Shown piece after piece: positions 1 through 8,003 of a DNA stretch of 11,855 nt. The position numbers and the translations under genes are program-made. The notes under the pieces were generated by a model. That model was not told the DNA's origin and did no database searches. It saw only the letters and a program-made list of their open reading frames with translations. Source of the stretch: JAEUIA01 sp034440255. GTDB taxonomy: Bacteria > Planctomycetota > UBA1135 > GCA-002686595. The stretch lies in NCBI GenBank assembly GCA_034440255.1, contig JAWXBU010000229.1, forward strand, positions 1 to 11,855. The letters run 5' to 3'. Numbering within the stretch: the first letter of the stretch is position 1; each line of letters opens with the position of its first letter.

Positions 1-245
1 GCGCTCGCGACCGTCGGCCGTGTCCAGAACGCGGAGCTCGGACCAATTCGCCCCATCGTCGTCCTTGCCAGCCTTACGCGGGACGCCGAGCGTGTATGCG
101 ACGCGCGTACCATCGGGCGACATCGCGATCGCGCCGACACCGCGGACGGCTTCGACGTGTCGCGGAGTCCACAGTCCGTCTTGTGCGGTCGCGAGAACGG
201 TGAAGAGTTGGAGGAAGAACGCGAGAGCCAGCGTGCGAAGTCTCA
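1..245 (-). CDS. S9-family peptidase, N-terminal part (partial, runs off left edge)
   Basis: Reading the minus strand from the ATG at 245 gives 81 codons that stay open to the window edge. The protein starts MRLRTLALAFFLQLFTVLATA, a clear Sec signal peptide with likely cleavage after A21. The mature part includes SPDGTRVAYT (43-52) followed by NWSELRVLDTADG. This SPDG..VAY pattern is the usual first blade of the beta-propeller in secreted prolyl oligopeptidase / dipeptidyl aminopeptidase-like (S9) enzymes, so the product is probably an exported peptidase. The catalytic alpha/beta-hydrolase domain would lie outside the window and cannot be checked. Another propeller protein, such as a TolB-like or amidohydrolase fusion, remains possible. 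No good Shine-Dalgarno is seen; the start is chosen because it places the signal peptide exactly at the N terminus. The gene is divergent from the 203-aa exported protein gene starting at 354. Confidence 0.7.
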
Positions 246-295
246 TGGGGACGGAGGATAGCGAGAAGGAAGTTCGATTTTTAGAGGACGAACCT

Positions 296-353
296 CCGAC
301 GGCGCGCGTCGGCTGGCGCGCATTCGATTCCGGACCTGGTTCGGAGACCAGCC
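296..353 (+). promoter_or_regulatory. Structured leader with Shine-Dalgarno in a hairpin loop
   Basis: Three perfect stems can form upstream of the ATG at 354. Stem A is CCGACG (296-301) with CGTCGG (307-312), loop GCGCG. Stem B is CTGGT (336-340) with ACCAG (347-351), whose loop TCGGAG holds the Shine-Dalgarno GGAG (343-346), 7 bases before the start codon. Stem C is GGCTGG (311-316) with CCAGCC (348-353), which would pair the bases next to the ATG. C shares bases with both A and B, so the forms exclude each other. The pairings are seen directly; any regulatory role is inference, and short stems arise easily at this GC content. Confidence 0.35.
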
Positions 354-955
354 ATGACGATCCTGAACCTCCTCTTGAGCCTGATTTTGAGCCTCGTTTC
401 GATCGACGAGCCCAAGGCCGCACACGATCCGCTCGCGGCGGTGCAATCCGATACGGTCGCGGCAACCGAGGCCGGCCCGGAGCAGTTGGCGGTGCTGCTC
501 GCGCGCTTCGACGCGAACAGCTTGAGCCTGATCACGCACTTGCGGCCGCTGGATTGGACGCGCGAACGCGAGCCGCTCACGCCGCGCGGGGTGGAAGCGC
601 TCGTGCGCACGTTCGAAAGTGCGATCGCGCGTGACACGCAGCTGAACGAACTCGTGCTGCGACCGCAGGCCCGAGCCCTTTTCTTTAGAGATGGCGCGCT
701 GCCGAGCTTCGCGGCGGTCAACGAACGCATCTATGCCGAAGTGTTCAAGACGCCGGCGGGCGATCCGTGGCTGGGGCTCGCCAATCCGCTCGTGTTCAGT
801 GCGCTCGCGAACGACGGGCTCGTCGCTCGAAGAGGCTCGAGCCCTTCACGGGGCCCAGACGATTTCGAACTGCCCTCGAAGAACACCGCGGTCGTGGTCG
901 ATGTCCTGCGCTGCTCGCCAGGCGGGGCCAACTCAGTCCGCTTGGACTCGCAGCG

Positions 956-965
<10 letters not shown>
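354..965 (+). CDS. Hypothetical exported protein, 203 aa
   Basis: I do not recognise this family. The N terminus (MTILNLLLSLILSLVS) is a short hydrophobic stretch fitting a signal peptide or membrane anchor, followed by an acidic, Ala-rich segment. Residues 43-157 look like a folded, mostly helical domain with strong coding-type codon use; notable stretches are SLITHLRPLDWTRE (57-70), PSFAAVNERIYAEVF (117-131) and GDPWLGLANPLVF (136-148). The start is supported by GGAG seven bases upstream and by the exact placement of the hydrophobic segment. From about residue 158 the codon use becomes less typical (GCT CGA AGA) and the tail looks low-complexity, so the true C terminus may differ or a frameshift may be present. 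The gene converges on asnS and their 3' ends overlap by 10 bases. It is divergent from the S9 peptidase gene, and both products appear to be exported. Confidence 0.6.
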
Positions 966-2257
<1,292 letters not shown>

Positions 2258-2270
2258 GATGTGTGAGACG

Positions 2271-2290
2271 CGCTCCGAAGCGTCGGAGCG
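2271..2290 (-). promoter_or_regulatory. Hairpin in the asnS leader
   Basis: A perfect 8-bp inverted repeat, CGCTCCGA-agcg-TCGGAGCG on the plus strand, fills half of the 41-base gap between the upstream membrane-protein gene and asnS. In the asnS transcript it would form a GC-rich stem with a 4-base loop ending 13 bases before the AUG. The only GGAG near the start is inside its 3' arm. No T-tract follows it, so it is not a typical intrinsic terminator. It could be a transcript-processing, stabilising or translation-modulating element; the function is inference. Confidence 0.45.
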
Positions 2291-2298
2291 TCGAGCTG

Positions 2299-2859
2299 CT
2301 AAGGGAACGTCGAGTACGCGGATTGGATTTGGATGTCTTGGATGCGGCCGCCCTCGATGATCGCGCGGCCTTTGCACGCAGCGCCGTCGCGACGCGCTTC
2401 GACGACGATCGCGCCGCCTTCGTTCGCGATGCGCGCCATGTCGGCGGGCTCTGTGACGAGCACGATCCGTTCGTAGCCGAGCGCCAGGAGACGCGTGACG
2501 ATGCGATCTTGCAGACCGTTCGCGGCATCGAGCGTGAGCGAGCGGCCGGCGTTCTCAGCGAGCGATTCGCGGCTCTGTGACTCGAGCATGGACAGCAGGC
2601 GCTCTTCGACGCGCTTGTGAGCATCGCGGATGTCGATCAACACGTGCTCGACCCGACGCACGTCGAGATCTTGATCGGGCCGAGTGAGCTTCTTCACTTC
2701 GGCGGCCAATTCGTCGAGGCGTTCCAGCCGTTCGAGCCGGTCCTCGATGTGCTTCGCGCGTGCCACGAGCAACCACGCTGCGACCGCAGCCGACGCCGCG
2801 CAGACGGCGGTCAGGCTCGCGATCCACACGAGAACAGCGTTTTGGGACTCGATCGGCAT
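2299..2859 (-). CDS. Small membrane-anchored coiled-coil protein of unknown function
   Basis: The 186-aa product has one N-terminal transmembrane helix (about residues 8-33, VLVWIASLTAVCAASAAVAA). A charged, heptad-like stretch follows (HIEDRLERLERLDELAAEVKKL, split at about residues 37-58) that should form a coiled coil, and then a helical segment rich in Arg and Glu (70-105). The C-terminal part (110-186) looks like a small alpha/beta domain, with RIVTRLLALGYERIVLVTE and a hydrophilic end IQDIQIQSAYSTFP. It is therefore probably anchored in the inner membrane with the soluble part in the cytoplasm. I do not recognise the family. The start at 2859 is chosen because it places the membrane helix at the N terminus; an in-frame upstream extension to 3201 would overlap the divergent gene and is Arg/Asp-rich noise. 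It lies directly upstream of asnS on the same strand, but nothing in the sequence suggests a role in tRNA charging. Confidence 0.75.
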   Translation of the reverse strand: MPIESQNAVLVWIASLTAVCAASAAVAAWLLVARAKHIEDRLERLERLDELAAEVKKLTRPDQDLDVRRVEHVLIDIRDAHKRVEERLLSMLESQSRESLAENAGRSLTLDAANGLQDRIVTRLLALGYERIVLVTEPADMARIANEGGAIVVEARRDGAACKGRAIIEGGRIQDIQIQSAYSTFP

Positions 2860-2875
2860 GGCGTATCTCGGGCAG

Positions 2876-2903
2876 AGTATCCGCCCGCGCGCCTCGCGAT
2901 CAA
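2876..2903 (-). promoter_or_regulatory. Possible sigma70-type promoter for the coiled-coil protein gene (and asnS)
   Basis: On the minus strand TTGATC (2903-2898) and GATACT (2881-2876) are separated by 16 bases. Each matches the -35 and -10 consensus at four of six positions. Transcription would begin about 10 bases before the ATG at 2859. The site lies in the 60-base gap between two divergent genes, where a promoter is expected. The matches are modest and the organism's consensus is not known. Confidence 0.3.
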
Positions 2904-2919
2904 CGGGGCGCGCGCTCGA

Positions 2920-3930
2920 ATGAGCACGGAACGAGCCCTCGAACCCAAGATCCCCGATACGAAGCGCATGACGCGCGGGCTCGTCTACGTCGTGATCGCG
3001 AGCGTCGTCTTGTACGGCGCCTTCGCGTTGAGCGCGGATGCCGGAAACGTTTTGGAGGCTTTGAGGCGCTTTCCGCCTTGGATCCTCGGCGCCGCGATGA
3101 GTTTGTCGTTCGCGAACTACCTCGTGCGCTTTGTCCGGTGGCGCATGTACTGCGCACGGCTCTCGATCGAACTCGAGCCGAAGACGTCGTTCTTGATCCA
3201 TCTCTCAGGGCTCGCACTCACCGTGTCGCCGGGCAAGATGGGTGAAGCGTTCAAGTCGCTCCTCGTGCGGCGCATCACGGGTGTTCCGGTCGCCGTCAGT
3301 GCGCCGATCGTGCTCGCCGAGCGCTTCACCGACTTGCTCGCATTCCTGGTCTTGATCGCGATCGGCGCGAGCGCTTCCGAGAGCGGTCAGTCGTGGATCG
3401 TGTGGTCGACGTCGGCTCTGTGCGCGAGCCTCTTCGCGTTCGTCGTGTCGACGCGATTGCAACGCGTGTTCGTCCGCACGCTCGCGAGTTCGAAGGCCGG
3501 TTCACGCTTCGTTCCGAAGATCGAAGAAGCGCTGGCGTCATCGCGGACGCTGCTCGCGCCGAGCGGCCTGATCCTTCCGACCCTGATCGCAACCGCCGGT
3601 TGGTCGCTCGAGTGCTTCGCGTTCCAACTCGTCGCCGGAGCGTTCGTCGACGGCGGCGTGCCGTTCCTGTTCGCGGCCTACACGTTTGCGCTCGCCGCGG
3701 TCGCCGGTGCCGTCGCTTTCATTTTTCCGGGCGGCTTGGGTGTCACCGAAGCTTCGATGGGCGGGCTCTTGCGCCGACGCTACGTCGCGTCGGGGCTGGG
3801 CGTCGAAGCGGCCGCAGCCAGCGCCGTCTCCGCGACGATTCTGATCCGCCTCGCGACGTTGTGGTTCGCGGTGCTCGTCGGCGTCGTCGCGGTGCTGCTG
3901 TTCAAGCGTCGACACGGCGGTCTCACTTGA
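2920..3930 (+). CDS. YbhN/AglD-type integral membrane protein (LPG_synthase_TM, UPF0104 family)
   Basis: The 336-aa protein is very hydrophobic, with about seven or eight predicted membrane helices (for example residues 20-38, 54-72, 128-150, 160-177, 216-240, 247-270 and 300-328). It shows the hallmark motifs of the membrane domain shared with lysylphosphatidylglycerol synthase (MprF), AglD and YbhN: RWRMY (74-78), LTVSPGKMGEAFKS (100-113), ERFTDLLA (134-141) and FPGGLGVTEASMGGLL (269-284). Members are thought to act as flippases or lipid/glycan-handling membrane proteins; the substrate cannot be read from sequence. The soluble transferase domain of full-length MprF is absent, as in most UPF0104 proteins. 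The start at 2920 (MSTERALEPK) leaves a short hydrophilic N terminus; an alternative ATG at 2968 (MTRGLVYVV) begins right at the first helix and is nearly as good. No strong Shine-Dalgarno marks either. It appears monocistronic and converges on the copper monooxygenase gene 105 bases downstream. Confidence 0.85.
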   Translation: MSTERALEPKIPDTKRMTRGLVYVVIASVVLYGAFALSADAGNVLEALRRFPPWILGAAMSLSFANYLVRFVRWRMYCARLSIELEPKTSFLIHLSGLALTVSPGKMGEAFKSLLVRRITGVPVAVSAPIVLAERFTDLLAFLVLIAIGASASESGQSWIVWSTSALCASLFAFVVSTRLQRVFVRTLASSKAGSRFVPKIEEALASSRTLLAPSGLILPTLIATAGWSLECFAFQLVAGAFVDGGVPFLFAAYTFALAAVAGAVAFIFPGGLGVTEASMGGLLRRRYVASGLGVEAAAASAVSATILIRLATLWFAVLVGVVAVLLFKRRHGGLT

Positions 3931-4035
3931 TTCGGCGGACATCGAAGCCCGCAACGTGTCACGGTCCGATGGGACGCCGTGGTGCGCGTGATGCCATGCC
4001 CAGCGTCGAATCCGCGCAGTGCTGAACGGAGCGAG

Positions 4036-5805
4036 CTACTTGCTCGAACGCTCGATGACACCGCCGTTCGAGGGATCGATCGCGAGCTCCAAGTCCTCGT
4101 TCTGATGCACGTAGAAGAGGAATCCGTACATCATCTCGTCGGTCGTCTCCTGTCCGAACGTGACGCGCTTCTCAGGCTCGGGGTTCCACGGATTGAACGC
4201 GCTGTTGTCGAAGTGCGCGAGACACTCGACCGTCGTGCCCTTCGGAAACAGCATCGCGTCCTTCCGCCAGCGGTACGCCGTCTGCCAGTTGAAGTCGTAG
4301 TTGGGCACGAGCAGCAACGTCTCGTTGTGACCGTCGGGAAAGCGCGCGTCGTAGCGCATGTCGCGACCGCGCAAATGCATGTGCACGAACATGCCGATGC
4401 CGACGGAGTCCTCAGCGAACGTGCGCGTCGCGCGCACCGGATGCGCCGGCGCGAACGGCGGGATCGCGAAGCGCATGTCCGCGATTTCGTGGTGACGCAT
4501 GCGTTTTCTCACGACATCGCGTGGAAAGCGCAAACCGACTTGGATGACGTCCTCGGTCGCAACGCCGTACGGCACGTGATGCACTTGCAAACCGAGCACG
4601 GATCCCGCCGGAATGAGCGCCGCCGTGCCCACGCCCAGGTCCATCGGATCGCCGCCGGGAACTTGTCCGGTGATGAAATTCGCGGCCTTGACGTCGCCAC
4701 CGAGCGTGTAGAAACCGAGGTTCGCGTGGTGCAGCACGCGCGGATCACTGGGGCGGATCTCGACGCGCTCGACCCACGTGTCGCGCGTGAAGAGATGCGG
4801 CAGAACGACGTAGCGATAAGGCACGGTTCCGCTCGCTCGAACGCGGATCGCCTCGCTCTCGAGAACCAGGTCGGGCGTCCCGATGCGCCACGCAGCCACC
4901 GGATTGGAAGTCGTTTTCGGCTTGTTTTCAGGCTGTTTTTCGCGGCCCGCTGAGTCTGCCGAGCCGTTCTCCGCCCACGCGAGGACCACCCGTCGTTCGG
5001 CGTCGGTGAGCCGCCGCTCGTTCGCGAAGTGCCCGTAGCGCTCGCTCGCGAACCACGGCGGCATGCGGCGCTGCAAGACGACTTCGCCGATCATCGCCGC
5101 GTGACGCTGGGCACCGGCCGGCGTCTCGAGTTCGAAAGGCGCAGATCCGCCGATCGCGTGGCAGGACACGCAATGCTGCGCCAAAATGGGTTGCACGAGT
5201 TCCGTGTAGTCGGGCACGAACCTCGCGGGCTCGAGCTCGGTGAGCGGATTCAGCTTGCAGCCTTCGAGCGGCGTCTCGGGGCGCGACACGGATCGTCCGG
5301 AGACGATGTCCTCCAGGGCTGCGGCGAGATCGTGCACGACCGGCGCAGCGGTCGCGCCGCCGAGTCGTTCTTCGCTGCTGACGCGTCCGCGGTAGCGCAA
5401 CACGCGCGCAGCATCGAGCACGCACACCTCCGGCGAGCGCGTCGGTTGCAACGCGCGACGAACCGCGCCGTCGAAGTCGCGGGCACAGGGAAATTCGAGA
5501 CCGGCTTCGACTGCGTTCGCGGCGACTTCGACCAAGTCGTCGTCGTCGCCCACGTCGACGACGAGGAAGGCGACCCCGCGCTCGCGCCAGGATTTTTCGA
5601 GTTCCGCCACGCGCGGCAACACGCGCTTCGCGAGCGGGCAATCGACCGTCGTGAACACGACGACGAAGGCTTTTTTCTCGCCGAAATCGTCGAGCGAGCG
5701 CGAGAGCCAGCGTGTGTCGACGAAGCTGAACGGTGCGATCTTCGCGCCGATCCTCGGAGGTGCGTCGGCGAGCGCGAACAGCGCGAGTGCGAGTGCCTGG
5801 ATCAT
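4036..5805 (-). CDS. Exported redoxin / cytochrome c / copper type II monooxygenase fusion
   Basis: This 589-aa protein has three modules after a signal peptide (MIQALALALFALADA). The first, about residues 17-170, is a thioredoxin-like redoxin domain with FTTVDCPLAKR (51-61). It carries a single active-site Cys (C56) in a D-C-P context instead of CxxC, so it is not a standard disulfide reductase. The second contains a c-type haem site, HCVSCH (211-216), with M248 in RRMPPWF as a candidate distal ligand. The third, about 300-580, resembles copper type II ascorbate-dependent monooxygenases (PHM family). The expected ligands all have counterparts: HH at 359-360, H409 in LQVHH, the HMH pair 475/477 in FVHMHLRG, and M558 in TTDEMMYGF. 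It should act in the periplasm; the substrate is unknown. Cytochrome and redoxin modules suggest internal electron supply, which is inference. Its ATG overlaps the stop of the BatA-like gene by 4 bases (ATGA), indicating translational coupling; no Shine-Dalgarno is visible. Confidence 0.9.
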   Translation of the reverse strand: MIQALALALFALADAPPRIGAKIAPFSFVDTRWLSRSLDDFGEKKAFVVVFTTVDCPLAKRVLPRVAELEKSWRERGVAFLVVDVGDDDDLVEVAANAVEAGLEFPCARDFDGAVRRALQPTRSPEVCVLDAARVLRYRGRVSSEERLGGATAAPVVHDLAAALEDIVSGRSVSRPETPLEGCKLNPLTELEPARFVPDYTELVQPILAQHCVSCHAIGGSAPFELETPAGAQRHAAMIGEVVLQRRMPPWFASERYGHFANERRLTDAERRVVLAWAENGSADSAGREKQPENKPKTTSNPVAAWRIGTPDLVLESEAIRVRASGTVPYRYVVLPHLFTRDTWVERVEIRPSDPRVLHHANLGFYTLGGDVKAANFITGQVPGGDPMDLGVGTAALIPAGSVLGLQVHHVPYGVATEDVIQVGLRFPRDVVRKRMRHHEIADMRFAIPPFAPAHPVRATRTFAEDSVGIGMFVHMHLRGRDMRYDARFPDGHNETLLLVPNYDFNWQTAYRWRKDAMLFPKGTTVECLAHFDNSAFNPWNPEPEKRVTFGQETTDEMMYGFLFYVHQNEDLELAIDPSNGGVIERSSK

Positions 5806-7130
5806 GCGCGTTGTCGTGGATTCATGGTAGCGCCGCTCATGCTAACGCCGCTGATGGTATCGCCACTCGCGGGAGTGCGCTGCGTGGACGAAGCCAGCCA
5901 GACCGCGACGAGGGCACACACGGTAGCGCAAGCGGCCGCGAGCGCTGTCCAGGGTCCGATCGATTCCGGACCGTCGGTGAGCGGTCTGCCTGGATCACGA
6001 ACGGCCGGATCACCTGCCGACGAACGCTCGGCGATCGAGACACAACCGCGCGGCAACGACACGCTTTCGTCGAACAGTCGCGACCACGACACAGGCCACG
6101 CTGCTGGATCGCCGCGCGGTTCGTCGATCGTACGCAAGGCGATGTGCACGCGACCGGGGGCGCTCGCGACAACGCACTCCCCCGACGTCGACGTGAGCCA
6201 ATTGACGATGCTGCCGTGAGAGTCCCGCGTGGGCAGCGGACCGACTGCAGTCGCGCGCGCGTTCCAGCCGTCGCGCTGCACGTCGACCTCGTGCGCTGAC
6301 GGACCGCTCGAGCCGTAGACGGTCAGCGCTGCGCTGTCGGGCACGGGGGCAATGACGAAACCCGGCTCGAACTGGAATCCACGCGCGCTCGCCCACGCCT
6401 CCGTGATGCGGACGATGCGCTCCGCGACGCCCGCAGCGATGTGGACGGTCCGCTGTGGAACGAGCGCGCCGGCCTTCAGGGAAACGCCGTCGAAGACGAG
6501 GATGTGATCCCCGTCGACACCGATGGGACCGGAGACGGCGGGTCCACCGGAAGCGCAAAACCCAGCTTTTTTCAAGCGGTTTTGGAGACTGTGGTCGGTG
6601 ACGAACAGGACGTTCGCGCGATCGTACGTAGCTGGATCGGGCTCGGCGACATCGAAGCGCGGAGCTTCCAACCACTCGTCTCGAAACGTGTTCGACGCAT
6701 GCGCCTCGTCGTCCGCGTAGGGCGGAGCGATCCACGTGACCTCGTCGAACGCTAGGGCCGTGATCTTCGTGCGTGCGATCGAGAGAGCGTGCGCGAGCCG
6801 CGTTTTCGTGCCGTCCGAGAGGTACATGGACGGACTGCGGTCGACGACGACGAGCAAGGAATTCGACGAACTCGTCTGCTTCGTTCGCGGTCCCGCGAGG
6901 GCGACGACACCCGACACGAGCGCTGCGGCGAGCCACCACACAGCCGGCGGGATGCGCGGCTTCGGCGCCGAGCGCGGCTTCTCGCTCGTGGCTCGTTTCC
7001 AGATTTCGAGCGTGCCCGTCGCGTCGATCAGTGGGTGCGCCGCTGCACGTCGCGCGAACCACAAGACGATCAACACCACTAACGACAGAGCGAGCAGACT
7101 GGGCCGCGCGAATTCGAGCGAACCTATCAC
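5802..7130 (-). CDS. BatA-like von Willebrand factor A (vWA) domain membrane protein
   Basis: The 442-aa protein begins with the BatA-type N terminus: MIGSLEFARPSLLALSLVV, one membrane helix (about 8-26), a loop LIDATGTLEIWKR, then a second helix (61-80) in RIPPAVWWLAAALVSG. A vWA-like domain follows with a metal-ion-dependent adhesion site DRSPS (97-101, pattern DxSxS). The middle part (about 200-360) is a less conserved, beta-rich extracytoplasmic-type region. A third membrane helix lies at 391-413, with a short cytoplasmic tail. Such proteins usually accompany MoxR ATPases and DUF58 proteins in envelope-stress or metal-insertion modules; here the DUF58 gene is directly upstream but no MoxR gene is in the window. 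The start is a GTG at 7130, supported by GGAG nine bases upstream and by the GTGA overlap with the DUF58 stop. The tail carries three SGxxM/I pentapeptide repeats. The downstream monooxygenase gene overlaps its stop by 4 bases. Confidence 0.85.
   Translation of the reverse strand: MIGSLEFARPSLLALSLVVLIVLWFARRAAAHPLIDATGTLEIWKRATSEKPRSAPKPRIPPAVWWLAAALVSGVVALAGPRTKQTSSSNSLLVVVDRSPSMYLSDGTKTRLAHALSIARTKITALAFDEVTWIAPPYADDEAHASNTFRDEWLEAPRFDVAEPDPATYDRANVLFVTDHSLQNRLKKAGFCASGGPAVSGPIGVDGDHILVFDGVSLKAGALVPQRTVHIAAGVAERIVRITEAWASARGFQFEPGFVIAPVPDSAALTVYGSSGPSAHEVDVQRDGWNARATAVGPLPTRDSHGSIVNWLTSTSGECVVASAPGRVHIALRTIDEPRGDPAAWPVSWSRLFDESVSLPRGCVSIAERSSAGDPAVRDPGRPLTDGPESIGPWTALAAACATVCALVAVWLASSTQRTPASGDTISGVSMSGATMNPRQRA
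5824..5868 (-). repeat. Three tandem 15-base units at the 3' end of the BatA-like gene
   Basis: Three consecutive imperfect 15-base units occupy 5824-5838, 5839-5853 and 5854-5868 (plus strand: ATGGTAGCGCCGCTC, ATGCTAACGCCGCTG, ATGGTATCGCCACTC). In the gene they encode SGATM, SGVSM and SGDTI, residues 422-436, in the tail after the last membrane helix. The length is a multiple of three, so copy-number change would keep the frame. Confidence 0.8.
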
Positions 7131-7993
7131 TGCACCAAACTCCGACGCACGATTTCCTCGAACGCATTCGCGCTCGAGTGAACGCTGTGCCGCACCCGTC
7201 GGAACGGCGTCAGCGTCACACGCCAGTGCTCGAGTTCGAGCTCGAGTTCACGCGCGTAGTTTGCGCGTGTCGTCGCGTCGAGCTCGAGGGCGAGTCGTCC
7301 GCCGCGCTCTGGATCGATCCACTCGATCGGCCCCGCGGGTCCGAGCCCCAGTTCGTGCGGCGCCAGGATGCGCACCAAGTGCACGTCACGGTTGAGGGCG
7401 GTGAACTCACTCGGTTGTCGTGTGCTGAAATCCGAGATCACGATGCGTCGCTCGCGCGCCAAAAGGCTTGTTTTCGTGGCAGAATCGACGCCGTGCGCTT
7501 CCGTCGAAGCCAGGAGCCGCAACAGATCGCCGAGCCGCGTCGCTCGCTCCACCACGAGCGTGCGACCGCCGTCGCGGCCACCACAGACGACGAAGCGCAC
7601 GCTTGCTCTCTCGCGTAGTGCCAGTGCCGCGAATGCCGCCGCGACCTCGGCGCCGCACTGCAACTTGCCCGGTGGACCGGCACCCATCGAGGCACTGGCA
7701 TCGAGTTCGATCACGACGCGCTCGCTCATCTCGCGACGCGTGATCTTCACGAGCGCACGATCGGTCCGAGCGTAGACGTTCCAATCGATCAGCCGCGTGT
7801 CGTCGAACGCGTGATAGGGCCGGTAGCCGATGAAGTCGTGGCCGCCGACTCCGCCGAAGCGGCGCCCGAACTCTTCTGCGCGTCCGCGCGCGGCAATGAA
7901 CCGAGCGCTGAACAGCTCGAGCCGCGCGAGGAAATCCGGTGCGAACGCGACGCGCGGAAAAGGCGTCGGGCTCGCTCGCGGAACAGCGCTCAT
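7127..7993 (-). CDS. DUF58 domain-containing protein
   Basis: The 288-aa protein carries the DUF58 signature GHDFIGYRPYHAFDDTRLID (51-70) followed by WNVYART (71-77), the GxDF..RxYxxGDDxRxIDW-type motif of this family. After it comes a vWA-like fold with LDASASMG (97-104, pattern DxSxS, a possible metal-binding site), and later RRIVISDFST. No signal peptide or membrane helix is seen, so it is probably cytoplasmic. DUF58 proteins are usually encoded beside a MoxR AAA+ ATPase and BatA/BatB-like vWA membrane proteins; the BatA-like gene follows with a 4-base overlap, but MoxR is missing from this window. The start at 7993 (MSAVPRASP) lies 10 bases after the dihydroorotase stop; an upstream in-frame ATG at 8047 would overlap that gene and add Arg-rich residues. 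The biochemical role of the family is not well defined. Confidence 0.9.
   Translation of the reverse strand: MSAVPRASPTPFPRVAFAPDFLARLELFSARFIAARGRAEEFGRRFGGVGGHDFIGYRPYHAFDDTRLIDWNVYARTDRALVKITRREMSERVVIELDASASMGAGPPGKLQCGAEVAAAFAALALRERASVRFVVCGGRDGGRTLVVERATRLGDLLRLLASTEAHGVDSATKTSLLARERRIVISDFSTRQPSEFTALNRDVHLVRILAPHELGLGPAGPIEWIDPERGGRLALELDATTRANYARELELELEHWRVTLTPFRRVRHSVHSSANAFEEIVRRSLVQ
7140..7143 (-). promoter_or_regulatory. Shine-Dalgarno site supporting the GTG start of the BatA-like gene
   Basis: GGAG on the minus strand ends nine bases before the GTG at 7130, inside the last codons of the DUF58 gene. With the GTGA stop/start overlap this supports GTG as the true start. Confidence 0.55.
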
Positions 7994-8003
7994 CGCGTTC
8001 GAT

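Noticed and set aside
281..730. Minus-strand open frame opposite the 203-aa exported protein gene
   Set aside because: Ser/Arg-rich translation without signal or motif; the plus-strand frame has a good Shine-Dalgarno, a signal-like N terminus and typical codon use.
3931..4035. Possible bidirectional terminator between the two convergent genes
   Set aside because: Only a weak GTCC/GGAC stem near 3964-3975 is seen and no T-tract follows on either strand, so no terminator is called.
4908..4945. T-rich runs resembling a terminator tract
   Set aside because: They lie inside the monooxygenase gene and encode its Lys/Pro/Asn-rich linker between the cytochrome and copper domains.
5029..6219. Plus-strand open frame (396 codons) opposite the monooxygenase and BatA-like genes
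   Set aside because: It crosses two well-supported minus-strand genes and shows no family motif or signal peptide.
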